In this document: positions 36,712 through 49,100 of the stretch, piece by piece
Numbering within the stretch: position 1 is the stretch's first letter
Layout of the letters: each line of letters starts with the position of its first letter
Source of the DNA: Pithys albifrons albifrons
Lineage: Eukaryota > Chordata > Aves > Passeriformes > Thamnophilidae
Reading direction: 5' to 3'
Assembly: GCF_047495875.1 (NCBI RefSeq)
Contig: NC_092497.1
Location: 76,865,463 to 76,929,462, forward strand
Length of the DNA stretch: 64,000 nucleotides
Notes under the pieces: model-generated
Told to the model about the DNA's origin: nothing
Databases searched by the model: none
The model's input: only the letters and a program-made list of their open reading frames with translations
Position numbers and translations under genes: made by a program

Positions 36712-39700
36712 TCTGTTTAAATACATCTTTTAGTGATCCACAGATGAAGGGATAGTTGTACTACTCATCCTAAGAAAACATTTACACAGAGATTCAAGGA
36801 GTCTTTTTAAGAATCATGAACTCTGATTCTTCATTTGTAAGGCATCCAACATTCAAAAGTTTATATCGAGAAGCATAGTGGAGGTTCATAGCACCTCTTT
36901 TAGATAACTAATTTGGATACTTGTATCAGCAGTTAAAACTCCCTAGGACAGGCAGTGGAGAAGAGCTGCTTCCTACCTTAACACAGTAGAAGCAGCAGTA
37001 CTGTATAGGTCAGAATTTTATATAGTAGAATATCGTCTTGCCACTTATGGGCATAATCTTACTAAGGATGGTCATGAATACCACTGAACAGGGACATCTC
37101 AGATCCTAGAACAGAATCCTTGTGGAGCTCCATAGCTGTTCCTGTTTCAGCAGGAAGGTTCACCATTTCCCACCTCTCCATCCAGGTTTCTACCTTTCAA
37201 CTTTTTATTTATCTGTGCTTTCCCTTGTACATCTAGACTGTTTATCAAAGCTCTTTGTGAAGGAATTTTTAAAAAGCCTTTCAGAAATCCAGATAGTATG
37301 TATAAAATGGTCTCTGATAACTAACATATTTTGGCAAATTGCTTCAAAGAACACAAGTTATTAAGGTAGGTCTTTCCTTTACACAAGTTACTAATAACTT
37401 TGCAAATATATCATATTTGTCTGTGTTCACTCTTTCCAACTTTTTCTTACCATTTCTATCAATTTTCTTACTGAACATTATTCTCACATGCTCATAGCTC
37501 CCTGGGACATTAGCTGGACTGGATTTTAAAGTTGGTGTCACATTTATCAGCTATCAAAGCAAAGTAAAGCAAGCAGTTACTCACCAAATTTAATCATTCA
37601 GACGTTTCACCCCCGAATTCCTCTAAAACTCTTAAATCAATACCATCTGCTTCTAGCACTGTGTTACTGTTCATTTACTGCTCCATAATTTTCATTGTAG
37701 GTCAGTCATCTGATGAGCCTCTCACAAAATAAAGCTCACAGATGGGAATCTCCCTGGCCTCTTCTACTCTGAAAAGATTTTATTTACTTTTTCTGCAACA
37801 GCTTTGTCTTACCTAAGGCATCCTTTAATATCTGTATCATCTATTGGCCCTACAAATGCTTTGTCAAGCTTCCTGTCCTTTATGCATTTGAAGAAAGATT
37901 TATTACATCTGTTAGCTGTTCCTCTTTTTTTTTTTTCTTTGATGGGTAAGTCATATTTATACATTTAACCTGGCAGGAGTTATGAACTTTTTCATTTTCT
38001 TAATTTGGATAGCACTTCAGCCTTTCAAAGTGTTAACTTCAACATGGGTTAGTTTTCTCTCCCTACTCTACAGAACTTGGTCTCTTTCTGTCCTCAGTCC
38101 TTTCTTAGTAGGTGTAACCTTTGGTCTGTGAATTTAATATGAGTCTGCAGGAAGCATCCATAGAGCCTGAAAAAAAATTTAAAAGCTCAGCTGCTGAGAA
38201 AGCCCCACTAACACATTTATTTAACCTAACTTCTGACTTTTGATGCCTAAAGTTTGACAGCATGAACTTTGCCTTAAATTATAAGCAGTAGAAATCAACC
38301 AAATACTCTAAGAAAAAGTCTATAACTAACTGTGGTGGGATTTACAGTGGAAGGACTTGGATGATCTTAACCATATATTTACTAATACTGTATTACTTAA
38401 TTAGTAATTAATACATAACACAGTGGTAGAATGCACCCATAAGTATAAACACTTGAGGATCAGCCCTCAGAAATGCCAGGCACACTTCATGAATAAAGTT
38501 TGCTCAGCCTTTACTGTCTTCTTCTAAAGTCAAAAAGCAGACAAGGTTCCTTCTCCTCTGCTACTGATGTTCTTTCAAGTGTACAAGCCAAGGATCCAGC
38601 AATTTAGATGCACTTCTTACTTCTTGAAACAGTAAGACTTGACTCCCTCTGATTAAAGGTAGTGAGCTAGCCCCTTGTAAAGCAAAATATATGCAGGAAC
38701 ACACCCACTCCCCAACCCCACCACCCAAAATAGCAAAGCAATGGAAAGGATTCAAAAAGGTTTATTTCAGAGGCAAAAACCTACAGATTCTAATGGCATT
38801 GTATAGTAGCACTGGGCCTCAGAGTGAAAGGCAAACCTTTCATTTGTTCCTCAGGCCTTTTCATTGCTTCTCTCCCTTCAGCTCTCCCAATGGCTGCAAA
38901 GGCTGTGCTGCACATCTGTGAGTGTTACCTCTCTTGTGCCCAGAAAGTAACCTTCTGAGGAATGCATGCATAGAGACATGCTAAACTGTGTCTGGGAAAG
39001 ATGCCTCATTCCGGGTAGGAAAGCTTCCTTAGTGAAAAATAACTTGCCTCCTTGGAAGCAATATCTTCCGGAAAAGAGTTATATACCCCTACACCCTGGA
39101 ATTAAGTATTACAGTATGATATGGTAGCTAGAATTGCATTATACTTCAAACTGTCAACAACAGATTCATTCAAGAAGAGTCATAAGCTTTGAATTTCTTG
39201 TCTTTGAAGATGCTGATCAATAAAACCTCTTTTTTCTAACAAATAGTCATGGACAAGTTTACTATCATACCAACCACAAGAAGGGAAATATCCCTCCTAC
39301 CTGTACGTCTGCAAATATACAGTTCCCCCAAGGCAGCACCCAGAAGACCAAGCTCCTTTCAGTTTTTGGAGCAAAGTACCTTTTCTTCCAGTGAGCTTTG
39401 AAACCAAGAAATTCTGCTTTCTTATCCTATGAAGCAAAGGGTTGCAAAAATAATCTTGGAAGAAAATACTTTTTCAGCTAATTTGTAATAAGAACAAGTG
39501 CTTCATGTCTTTGACATTCTTCTAAAACTTGAGAGAGCTGTGTATGCTTCTTAATCCAGCTGCTTTCTTTTACAGGCATGTTTTATATTTGCCTGGAGTC
39601 ATATTAATCTGACACAGCAGTAAGCTGCTGAGGGGCTTCTGCCATTGCTAAGCACAGCTAATAAAATCCTGGAGCAAGGTGCCAACACTCCAGTTCTGCT

Positions 39701-40690
39701 GAATGGCACGTGGGGGTGAGGGAGGGGGACACAAGGGGAAGTGCTATATCTTAGTATAGCTCAGAGAAAAATAATTTTTAACTCAGCACGGGGAGGTGAA
39801 TTCACAGTGGGTGAATTCACTGCCTGGAGTTAACCAGGCTCTGTGGATATCTCTCCATCTTTACGCAGCATGTACTATTGATTGTGTTTGAACCTTGGAG
39901 CATCTTTCCCTGTTTCAGTTAAAGTTACTGGCACACAACTCTAGAAATGACTGTGGCATGAAGACACCTGCAAAGGGACAAGAGCAAGTGATGGATATCC
40001 ATAGACCCGACCTGCTCCAGCTGCATGTCAATTTCTAGCTAAGGAAGAAATAGAGTTTAAATAATGCTGCAGAGGAGGGTAGGATTGAAAGACCGGCCAA
40101 GCAAGACAGGATAGTCACACAGATCAGTGAGCACAAAAATCCCCTAATCTCACTTCCACTACTCCTTCATGTGGGAGATGCCAAAGTGATGTCATCTGAA
40201 ATCCTCTTCTGAGTGGTGGGGAAGCATGGCAGAGGTCCTGGGAAAGCCAAGGACTGTCTAAACAATGTTGTTACATTATCATGCCTTGAAGACTGTAGCT
40301 CATGGTATAAGCAGGAATGAGGCTTCAGGTCTCTTACTACCACTTACTTCACTCACACTCCTCAGCTTTGTAATTTCTGACAGGTTTAAGGACCTAGGAT
40401 GCAAGTTACATGGATGACTCTTCTTCTTGGGACCATTGGTTCACAAATGTAATTGAGTCATTCCATCAAAACAGCAAAATAGCTCCACATAATCTATACA
40501 GCATAAAAGGAAAAACGTAAAGAAATTCTGACACTCTATAAGCATTATTTTTTATGGTCCTTTCCAAAAAGCACACAGCAATTCAGAAATTGATTGAAGG
40601 TTTTGTACATTTGTCAGGATTTTTCCACTGTAAAGAAACTGCATAACTAATTTTTTTTTTGAGCTTAAAAGCATATCTTAAGTGTTACTG
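36712..40690. other. unique non-coding sequence
   Basis: No exon or mobile element supported. It contains two copies of a 10-bp perfect palindrome at 39,796-39,820 and a T-rich run near 37,925. Confidence 0.35.
39796..39820. repeat. two perfect GTGAATTCAC palindromes, 15-bp period
   Basis: GTGAATTCAC, which is its own reverse complement, occurs at 39,796-39,805 and again at 39,811-39,820, separated by AGTGG. The spacing is about one and a half helical turns. It might be a pair of dimeric protein sites or simply a local duplication. Confidence 0.8.
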
Positions 40691-41152
40691 TGTGGTGGAT
40701 TCATCTTGGCTGAATGGTAGGTGTCCACCCAGCCACCTCAGCCCTCCCTTTCCCAGAGGGAAGAGGAAAGAAAACAGACCACAAACCATGAGTTCTATGA
40801 GGCAGTTTATATTTTATGCAGAAAAGAAAAAAAAGTAAAGGCAGTACACACACACACAAAGTAAAAGCCAACAGTAAATCTCTACTTCCCTAAAGCAACA
40901 GTGAGTGATCACTCCTCCAAGAAGCAGAGCTCCGACATGGAAAATGGTCACCAGCAGGCAGCCATTACCAGAGAGAAAACACACCTCCTTCCCGCTTCTT
41001 TTATATCTGGATTGACATCATATGTGGAATACCTCCTTGGTTAATGTAAGTCAGCTGATCTAACCTGTGTCTCCTCCCAGTAACCAAAACATGGGCCTGT
41101 TATCTACACTTCTCTGTCTACCAATGCAGAAACACAGCACTGCAGGGTTACA
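40691..41152 (-). mobile_element. endogenous retrovirus LTR, minus orientation
   Basis: The plus strand begins TGTGGTGGATTCATCTTGG and ends near GGTTACA, matching the TG...CA form of LTR ends; the first part resembles common avian ERVL-type LTR sequence. Read on the minus strand it has a TATAAAAG box at 40,998-41,005, as expected of an LTR promoter. It contains a short (AC)n run near 40,845-40,857. No clean target duplication was found (GTTACTGTG on the left and GTTACAGTG on the right are only suggestive), so the exact ends are uncertain. No gag, pol or env remnant adjoins it. Confidence 0.6.
40998..41005 (-). promoter_or_regulatory. TATA box of the minus-strand LTR
   Basis: The minus strand reads TATAAAAG inside the LTR, about 150 bases from its inferred 5' end. 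This position and sequence fit a retroviral U3 promoter and set the LTR orientation. Whether it is active is unknown. Confidence 0.5.
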
Positions 41153-41336
41153 GTGAGAAAATAAATTTTGGCTTAGCTAAATCCTCTACATACTGAAAGT
41201 GAGATAAATCTCCAGGGTATACAGAAATGTAAGTGCACATCAGCAGACAATCAGAAGCACAGAAGCACAACTCCTTAGCACTGAGAATTTACTATAAGCC
41301 ACATAGTGAAGATGACAACACCAATTAATTATTCTT

Positions 41337-43791
41337 TAAGGAATTAAAGGATACCTCTAAATCAATGGCCTTTGTCCTTATGGGGGACTTCAACTTCCCA
41401 GATGTTAACTGGGAACACCACACAGCTGGTACAAATAGGTCCCAGAGATTTCTAAAATACATTGTTGATAACTTCATGGTACAAGCACTAAGGAAAATGA
41501 CGAGGAAAACTGCCTTGATTTGCTGCTTATTATAGAGAAGGTCTCGACTGAAGTGGGGATTGGTGACTGTCTTGGCAACAGTGAACAGAAAGCAGACAAT
41601 TTTTAAAATATCTGGGGACAGAGGTAAAACCACCACCAAAATTTTAATGGGGAATGCAAGGAGAGCAGAATTCCGGCTGCTCAGGGAACAAGCTATTCAT
41701 GTTCCCTGGGAAAACATTTCTGAAGGTGCTGTTCCATCAGTACTTGTTGCTTTTTAGCACCACATTCTAAAAGCACAAGAGCATGCAATTCCAAATGTCT
41801 GAAGTCCTGAAGTCAAGCAGGCAAAGCAGAAGGTCAGCTTGTCTGAGCAGGGATCTTCTTTTGGAGCTAAGGTGAAAAAAGGTCTATGCCTAGTGGAAAC
41901 AAAGTCAGGTGATATGGGGGTGCTATGGAGATGCAGTTTGCCACCGTAGGGAGAAAATTCATGTGGCCAAAGCTCAACTGGACTTGAAGGTGGTAAGTAC
42001 TAGGGGTGGGGGAGTGTCAATACAAGAACTTTTTAAAATATATCAATAGCAAAAGGCAGTCCAGAAATTACATCAGTTCACTGCCTGATGAGAATTATCA
42101 CCTGACAATCAGAAGCATAGACAAGACAAAGATGTTTAGTACTTTCTTTGCTTCAGGATTGAACAGCAGGGATGGATTCTGGGCATCACAGAACCCTGAA
42201 CAAGAGGACCTTGACTGTGGCAATGATAAATACCCAGTCAGCTCCAAACTTGTTCAGGATTTGCTGATCCAGGTAGATTCCTTCAGGTATACACAGCCTA
42301 ATGGGATTCATCCAAGAGTACTCCAAGAGATGGCTGATGTAACTGCATGGCCTCTCTCAATGATTTTTTCAAAGGACTTGGGAATCTGTAGAGGTCTCTG
42401 TTGACTAGAATCTGGAAAACATTGTCCCAGTTTTCAAGAAGGGCACTAGGATTGACACTGAAAATCTACAGGCCTGCCAGTCTCACTTTAGTGCCTAATA
42501 AAGTTATAGAGAAGGTTATTCTGGAAAGTATTGGAAAACACCTGAAAAACAATGCAGTCACTGATCACAGACAGCATGGCTTCAGAAGGGGAAAGCTCTA
42601 CTTGACAATTAAATTTGCTTTTATAACAAGGTAACCCATCCAGCTGATCATGGGAAGCCAGTTGATGTTATCTTTGTCAATTTCAGTAAAGTTTTCTATA
42701 CTGTCTCTCACAGTGTCCTTCTGGACAAAATGTCCAGCACACAGCTGGATAAACACGTCACATGGTGGGGGAGCAATTGGCTCATGGGTCGAGCACAGAG
42801 GGTAATAGTGAATGGGGGAACATCAGACTGGGGACCTGGCACTTGTGGGGTTCCACAGGGCTCAATCTTAGACCCTGTGCTCTTCAATATCTTCATAATT
42901 ACTTGGATGCAGGACTGGAAGGGATAGTAGATAAATCTGATGATGATTCAAAATTGTGAGGAGCTGGTGAGACCCTTGAAAGCAGGAAGGCCATGCAGAG
43001 AGACATGAACAAATTAGAGGACTGGGCAATCACCAACAATATGAAAGTTTAACAAAGACAAATGCACCTGGGATGGGGCAACTCTGGATGCATGTACAGA
43101 CTTGGAAATGAGATTTTAAAGAGAAGCACTGTGGAAAGGGACCTGGTTGTCCTGCTTTATGGCATATTGAATATGAGTCAGCAGTGCCCTTGTAGCCAGG
43201 AGGACCAACCATGTCCTGGGGGGTATCAGGCAAAGCATCACCAGCTGGTCGAGGGAGCAAATTGTCCCTCTCTGCTCTGCACTGGGGCTGCCTCACCTTG
43301 GATATTGTGTGCGGGTTTGGGCACCACAATATAAGAAAGATGTCAAGCCCTTAGAAAGTGTCAAAAAGGAGGGCAATGAAGATGGTGAAGGGTGTAGAGA
43401 GGAAGCTCTATGTGGAGTGGTGTGTTTAGCCTGCAGAAGAGGAGACTGAGGGGAGACCTCACTGCCGTTTACAACTTCATCGTGAGGGGAAGAGGAGGAG
43501 CAAGCACTGACCTCTTCTGTGTGGTGACCAATGACAGGACCCAAGGGCTGAAGTTGCATCAGGGGAGGTTTAGGTTGGATATTATGAAAAGATTTTTCAC
43601 CCAGTGGGTGGCTGAGCAGTGAACATGTTCCCCAGGAAAGTGGTTACAGCACCAAACCTGACAGAGTTTGAGAGGTTTTTTGACAATGCTCACAGGCACA
43701 TGGTGTGTTTTTTATGGTCCTATGCAGGGCCACAATTTGGACTTGATAATTCTTGTGGGTCCCTTCCAATTCAAGATATTCTATGATTATA
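41337..43791 (+). mobile_element. CR1 LINE, long 5'-truncated copy (endonuclease end, RT, 3' UTR)
   Basis: A 2.45-kb CR1 copy. It starts inside the endonuclease domain (ELKDTSK, then GDFNFPDVNW near 41,383-41,412), continues through the linker (FFASGLNSRDG, NGIHPRVLQEM), reverse transcriptase blocks ([23 protein letters not shown]) and the 3' UTR. It ends at the tail TATTCTATGATTAT near 43,791. Several frameshifts and stops divide the frame, so it is inactive. Confidence 0.95.
42006..43334 (+). pseudogene. CR1 reverse transcriptase remnant
   Basis: Consecutive open frames (42,006-42,404; 42,401-42,634; 42,730-42,959; 43,062-43,334) give the central and C-terminal part of the CR1 ORF2 product in order, which copies CR1 RNA by target-primed reverse transcription. 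The fingers/palm blocks and GVPQGS (motif B) are present. The motif C region, normally FADD, reads SDDD at 42,936-42,947: the two aspartates survive but the preceding residues have changed, and a stop follows three codons later (after SKL). Frame changes near 42,400, 42,640 and 42,950 show long decay. Confidence 0.88.
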
Positions 43792-45747
43792 AACAAATCA
43801 ACATGGCACTACAGCAGTTTTTGTGAAGCCATAGAATGTTTCACATACTTGCTCCAGCTTTCTTCCCAGCTTTCTTGTATGCTTTTTCTAGGACCATTAA
43901 CTAAATAAATCCCAGAATTTACAGCTCCCTTGACCCCTATTCCAAAGTGAACTTTCTTATACTGCAATTTTAAGTTCAGTGTAACATCACAATAACACAA
44001 GAGCTTAAGTGGTTTCATTTTATTTATTTTAAGGAAATTAGGGGGAAATGAAACATTATTTTTAATAGCCTGGCATTTCCACATGTAAGACAATCTGTCA
44101 ATAATGCACTGGAGTTAACTTCTACTTGCCTTTGATGTTCTTTATTTCACACACAGCACTCTTCTTAGTTATAAGAAAACTAGTTTGAAAATATTCTAGT
44201 GCCTTTTTCATCAAAATCCAGAAAAAGAAAGCTAAAAGCAGAGCACTGTGTTTTCTAAACAACTTGCAAGCTCATGAAAAACCTTCTGACCTAAAAGAAA
44301 AAACTTGCAGAGATGCTTAAACAAAACAAACTGAGTATCTACTGAAAAAAAACCACAAAATTCCCCTCTTATGTGGGAAGATTATTCAGCAGAACTAAAT
44401 ATTAGTTGGATTTTGTGGATTTTACCACAAATATCAAAGAAGAGCTTGCTACAGAAAAAAAAAAAAAAAAGAGGTGAGTCTGTGAGAAGAAAAAATTTGC
44501 AGGATGCTATTCATTTGTGAAGCTCGATCACATTTTGAATTTTTAACTAGTAATTTACTAGTATCCCACACACTTTATTTACAGCCTTAAATTCTAGGGA
44601 ATAAATTCCCAGTCACAGAGGTATCCATGAATGATTTGCTCCATCAAAGATATTTTTGCTTGACTTACTTGGAAAGGCTGCATTTAAAAACCAAAGCAGC
44701 ATTCCCAGAAATATGCAACAGACCCTTGCAGCTAAAACTGTTATGTGTTTTCTCAGATCCTGGATAAGTGCAGCAAAGTCGAAGTGCAGCCAGCTTGCTA
44801 AGCAGTGTTTTGCCTCTTCAGATATATAACAGAACCAACAGGTAGAGAGATGATAATGTTTCATCCCACATTACTGTTTAACAAAATCATACCTAAGTTA
44901 AAGGTTACTCTGTACAGAGGGCGTGACAGGCAATTTTCTACTGGTAATGCTTGGATAACCTGTGAGGACACAACTAATCTTTCATGCTGTCACTTGCACC
45001 CCATTCCCACAAAGATAATACCATTTTCTCTGGATTCAAAGTCCAGCCTTCTGTAGGCTTTGATTCAGTCCAATAAAAAAAGAAATTAGCTACATATTTC
45101 CCACTGGTGCTAACACTGATACAACTCTTCTGACATCAACCAAGGCACAAGCCATTGTTCAGGTAGGCATTCAGCTTTTTGCAATGCCACATCAATTAGA
45201 TCTGCCATTTGTGCCCTCCAAGCTCAAGCTTCCCAGCTGGTTCTCTTTTGTCTCATATAAGCAGCACACTCCTTCTGTGATATCTGCAGTAATCCACTTC
45301 TTGTCATCTTGGTAGGCAAATGGATATGTTGAGGTGGTTTTCCCACATTCATTGCCCAATAGATTGGCTTTGAACACCTCACCTGCCTCCTCCCCTTCCC
45401 CACAAACACTGGTGTTTTATGTACACAGCAGGTCCTGAAACTAAAACAGATGGAATTAAACTGACAAGCAAGGCAGCAACCTTGGGAAATACTTAGCTTT
45501 CTCCATATGAATCTTGGATGGTTTGAGTCCAATCTTTTCTATTTCTTGACATCTCAGAAAAAAACTTTTCCTTGTTTGTATTTTAAAACCATAATTTAAG
45601 AAGATAATTGGACGAAAATATAATAAAGAAGGTGAAGGCAAAGTTACAAAGAGTTTAAAGGGGAAAAAATTGGAAAAAAAGTAAAATAAGCTAAGAAAAT
45701 ACAAGGGCTTTTTATATTGTTTCCACAAAAGATGCTCTAAGGTGTGA
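43792..45747. other. unique non-coding sequence
   Basis: About 2 kb between the CR1 and the next LTR; AT-rich, with a poly-A run near 44,455-44,470 and no supported gene. Confidence 0.4.
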
Positions 45748-45753
45748 AGTTCC
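45748..45753. repeat. probable target-site duplication AGTTCC, left
   Basis: AGTTCC precedes the TGTAGGGG start of the LTR and recurs at 46,154-46,159; the match extends one further base (AAGTTCC). Confidence 0.65.
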
Positions 45754-46153
45754 TGTAGGGGTGACAGTGAGTGCATCCCTTAAGGAAAGCAGTTTAGAGT
45801 TCTCCTTTAAAGAGAAGAGAGCTACCTGTTGTGTGTGTGATGTCTTGTGACCAATGAGATGCTTTGGTGTATGTGAGGTGAATGGGCTAGCCAATAATGT
45901 TGTGACATGTTGGATGTGAGAGGAAATAAAATGTGTGGATGTTACTGAGTGAGATTAGAACTACTAGGAACTAGAACTACTTCTTCCACTAGGAACTACT
46001 ACTATGAACTGTCTGTGAAACTGTCTTGGAATAAACTCTTGTTAGCTTTCTGATACCTGTTGTGCCTGAGCTCTTCCGGCCATCATTCATGCTGCCCCCT
46101 TACTTGGGATAAGGGGAACCTTGATAAAGGGTGACCCTCAACGTACCTCTATA
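45754..46153 (+). mobile_element. solo LTR of an endogenous retrovirus (ERVK/ERV2-like)
   Basis: A 400-bp unit beginning TGTAGGGGTGACAG and flanked by AGTTCC on both sides. It has a U3-like first part with an ACCAATGAG CCAAT-type motif, a polyadenylation signal AATAAA at 46,030-46,035 and then a U5-like end with TGTTGTGCC and CCTTGATAAAGGG. The right end reads CTCTATA rather than the expected CA terminus, which one C-to-T change would explain. A 6-bp duplication is typical of the ERVK/alpha-betaretrovirus group. No internal viral genes adjoin it. Confidence 0.68.
46030..46035 (+). promoter_or_regulatory. LTR polyadenylation signal AATAAA
   Basis: AATAAA lies about 125 bases before the right end of the LTR, the usual position at the end of R, and is followed by a T/G-rich stretch. 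Confidence 0.6.
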
Positions 46154-46159
46154 AGTTCC
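46154..46159. repeat. probable target-site duplication AGTTCC, right
   Basis: Identical to 45,748-45,753 and adjoining the right end of the LTR. Confidence 0.65.
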
Positions 46160-49100
46160 CATGTATTTCCATGATCAAAGATATTATCTAATTTTGTTGT
46201 CCTTCAGACAATTTGTCTGGTTGCATTCCTAAGCATCTGTGCAATGCCCTTAAAAAGTTAGGTGCAGTAGTACAGTCAACCCAATTCTCAGCAGAGCAAA
46301 GGGAGGCAGAATTTTAGGAGCTGCAAAACACCATCACCTGCTGAAGAATTATGCAAGGTGACAAAATGACACAGGTTTCTGCTCTAATTGGAGCAATCCT
46401 TGATTTCAATGCAAAGAAGCTGGATTCTTTCTTTGTGGGATATTTTGTGCAAGATCTACAGCTGCTGTCTTTCATACTTGGAGTAAAACCTCTGACAGTC
46501 CCAAAAATATAAACCCCGGAACTTGTGCTGCTGCTCTCAGAGAGAATGCTAAGCTTCCAGGGCAAACAGAGGCCGCCCAGAGGATGCTTTCAGCAGACTC
46601 TCACTTCCCAGTGTGAGCCCTCATCCTTGAAGTATTTGCCATCACCCAAGACCACTTGCACCCATTTCCTTGTGTGGTCCCTTCCATCACCCAGACACTT
46701 CAGATGGAATGTTGAGTCATTTTGCCTTTAACAATTTTAGCAATGAGAAAGCTTTTCATATGCTCTTGCTATACTTGTCAAGGCCAGCATACATTCAGCT
46801 CTGAGGACTGTTTTCTTCCTCTTATCCCCAAAACCACACCACTATGTGCAGTGGATGGGGATAGCAGTGTTGTGTCCTGGCTGCTTGCATACATCAGATC
46901 CATCCTTGGACTGCCAAAGTTAGGACTAGAAGGTGGCACATGGACCCCAGCCTAACAGTTGAACAAGCTTAATAGATGTAAATTATGAAAACACATAGAG
47001 AAAGGTCTGGAGGAAGTCTTTCCTCATCATGGCCAACTGACCGGTTCTCACTCCCAATTGAGCACTGCTCATGTGAGCTGCACTGACTGGGCAGTTAAAG
47101 AAATGCAGCTGGGGGGAAAGAGAGGATGTGTTACTCCTCAAGATACTTGGAAGCCAAACAAAGCCTTTTTTCCTTTTCATTTAGTGTTCCCTTCAAAGTG
47201 TTTTATAGTCCATAAAACCTGTTTTCTAAGTGGCTTCTGTGTGCTGCCATCTCTTCTGGCAGGAACTGTTACTTCTTAAACTTATCTTTTTCTCTTCAGT
47301 TTGTGATTTTTTGGTTGTTCTTTTTTACTCCTGTTTGCCACATATCCTGTGTGAGGTTTTATTATCACAGCATCTGGAGCAGAGATTTCTGGGGCCTTCT
47401 CATGCTCTTTCCCTTAATGACTCCTGGAGTAGTTATAAATAGCCCAAAATCTACCCTCAGAGATAAAATGCTCCCTTTCACCATCCTTCTTCTGCTGCTG
47501 CTTTCTTCTTCTGCTCAAGGATAAGTTCACTAGTCTTTATAGCATCTGTCCTCTTTCGCAGGGGCACTGGTAAGACAAAAACTCAACTTCACAGTTCTCT
47601 TTCCCTCTACAGGGAGCACCCCAAATTGGCACAGCAGTCTGCATATTGGCATGCTTAAAATGAAGGGAGAGGCACTATGTCTTTGAGTCATCACCACTGG
47701 AAGTGCTCCTCCAGAGCTGCTGGACTGCAGCATCACCAAAACAGAGTGCACCAATTTGTGGGACAGTTGCTCAAGAAGAGTAAAGAGATAGTGTGAAAGG
47801 AACTTTCTTGAATAACATGCTGCACTTTGGAGAGGAAAAAAAGAGAGATGGAGAAATATTACCAAGAAAAATGCCATGGGAGAATTCTGAAAAGTCATTA
47901 GTAGCTTATTATAGTTCCACACTAAAAGCTTTCAGCAATTTGTGAATAAATGCCCTCTTGAAGAGCAGTCTAATATATTTACCACATTTTTCAAAAGCCT
48001 TCCATTCTAATTAGAATGTAGCAGTCAACAAGCAAATAAAAGCATGTTTATCTTTAAGAAAAACTTATGTAAGAAAACAGAAACATACTGCTCTGTTTGT
48101 AACACAACACTGTCAGTGAGTTTTCTGCTTGCCTCTCTCCTTGACCATTGTTTTGATGGCCAGTGAAGGCATATAGTACTGTATCTCAATTCCCAAAATG
48201 AACAGACTCTCTAGCTGCACGAGATCATCGCAAAAGTTCAATACTGTAAAGACTAAAAAGTAAGTGGGTACACCCAGAGTCAGTGTTTGGGTAATCCATC
48301 AGTGCTTCTGCAACATATATGCTATCAGCAAAGTGATGTCCACATTAGGAAGGACAAATTAGGAAGCCCACTGCTTCATAGGGGGTACTCAGGACAATGT
48401 CAATGAAGCAAGGAAAAAATAAACAAACAAACAAAAACATTGCCCTTTGTAGCTCCTATGCTAGTGATATCTACAAGACAGTGACTGAGGAATAAAGTTG
48501 GTGTTAGGACTGGTAAAAATACTCATGAAAGAAAAAACTCTGTCTTTCAATATTGTCTGAAGAATGAGAAAGAGAAAAAGGGGAGGGAGGGGAAGAGAGA
48601 CAAACAATAGGTTACATCCAATAAATCCTTTCATAACAAAATCAGACAGTAAAAAAACAAAATCTGTGAATTGAAACATACCCTCTTTCAGTCAATGTAG
48701 GAGAAGATCCACATTCCCTTTCTTCCCGAGATGGAATCTGTTCACAAGCTACTGATTCTAGAAGAGTTTCTTTCTAATGTTCTCTAGTTTGCAGGAGAAA
48801 AAGTGTGTCTATAGGTAGAAAAATTCAGATAATTGTGACAAAAGAGAAAAAAAATCGACTACTGGGAAAAGTCTATTAACATATTAAGCAAATTTTCCTA
48901 ACATATATGTTTTTTAATCAAGTTCTGTCAAAATTTATTAATGCTTTACCCCATTCTTAAGTTCCTCAAAACTACACCACTACAGTAAGGAACTAATTAA
49001 TTATGATGAAGGTGTTCAATGAACAATATGTTCCTGGAACAAAGTAGTAAAGAAAAACAAGATTTTACACTTATATTGAAGTATACATGAGATAAAAGGT

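Noticed and set aside
36081..46153. A full provirus between the LTRs at 36.1 and 45.8 kb
   Set aside because: The LTRs differ in sequence, length and target-duplication size, and the DNA between them has no gag, pol or env remnant; its only reverse transcriptase is CR1.
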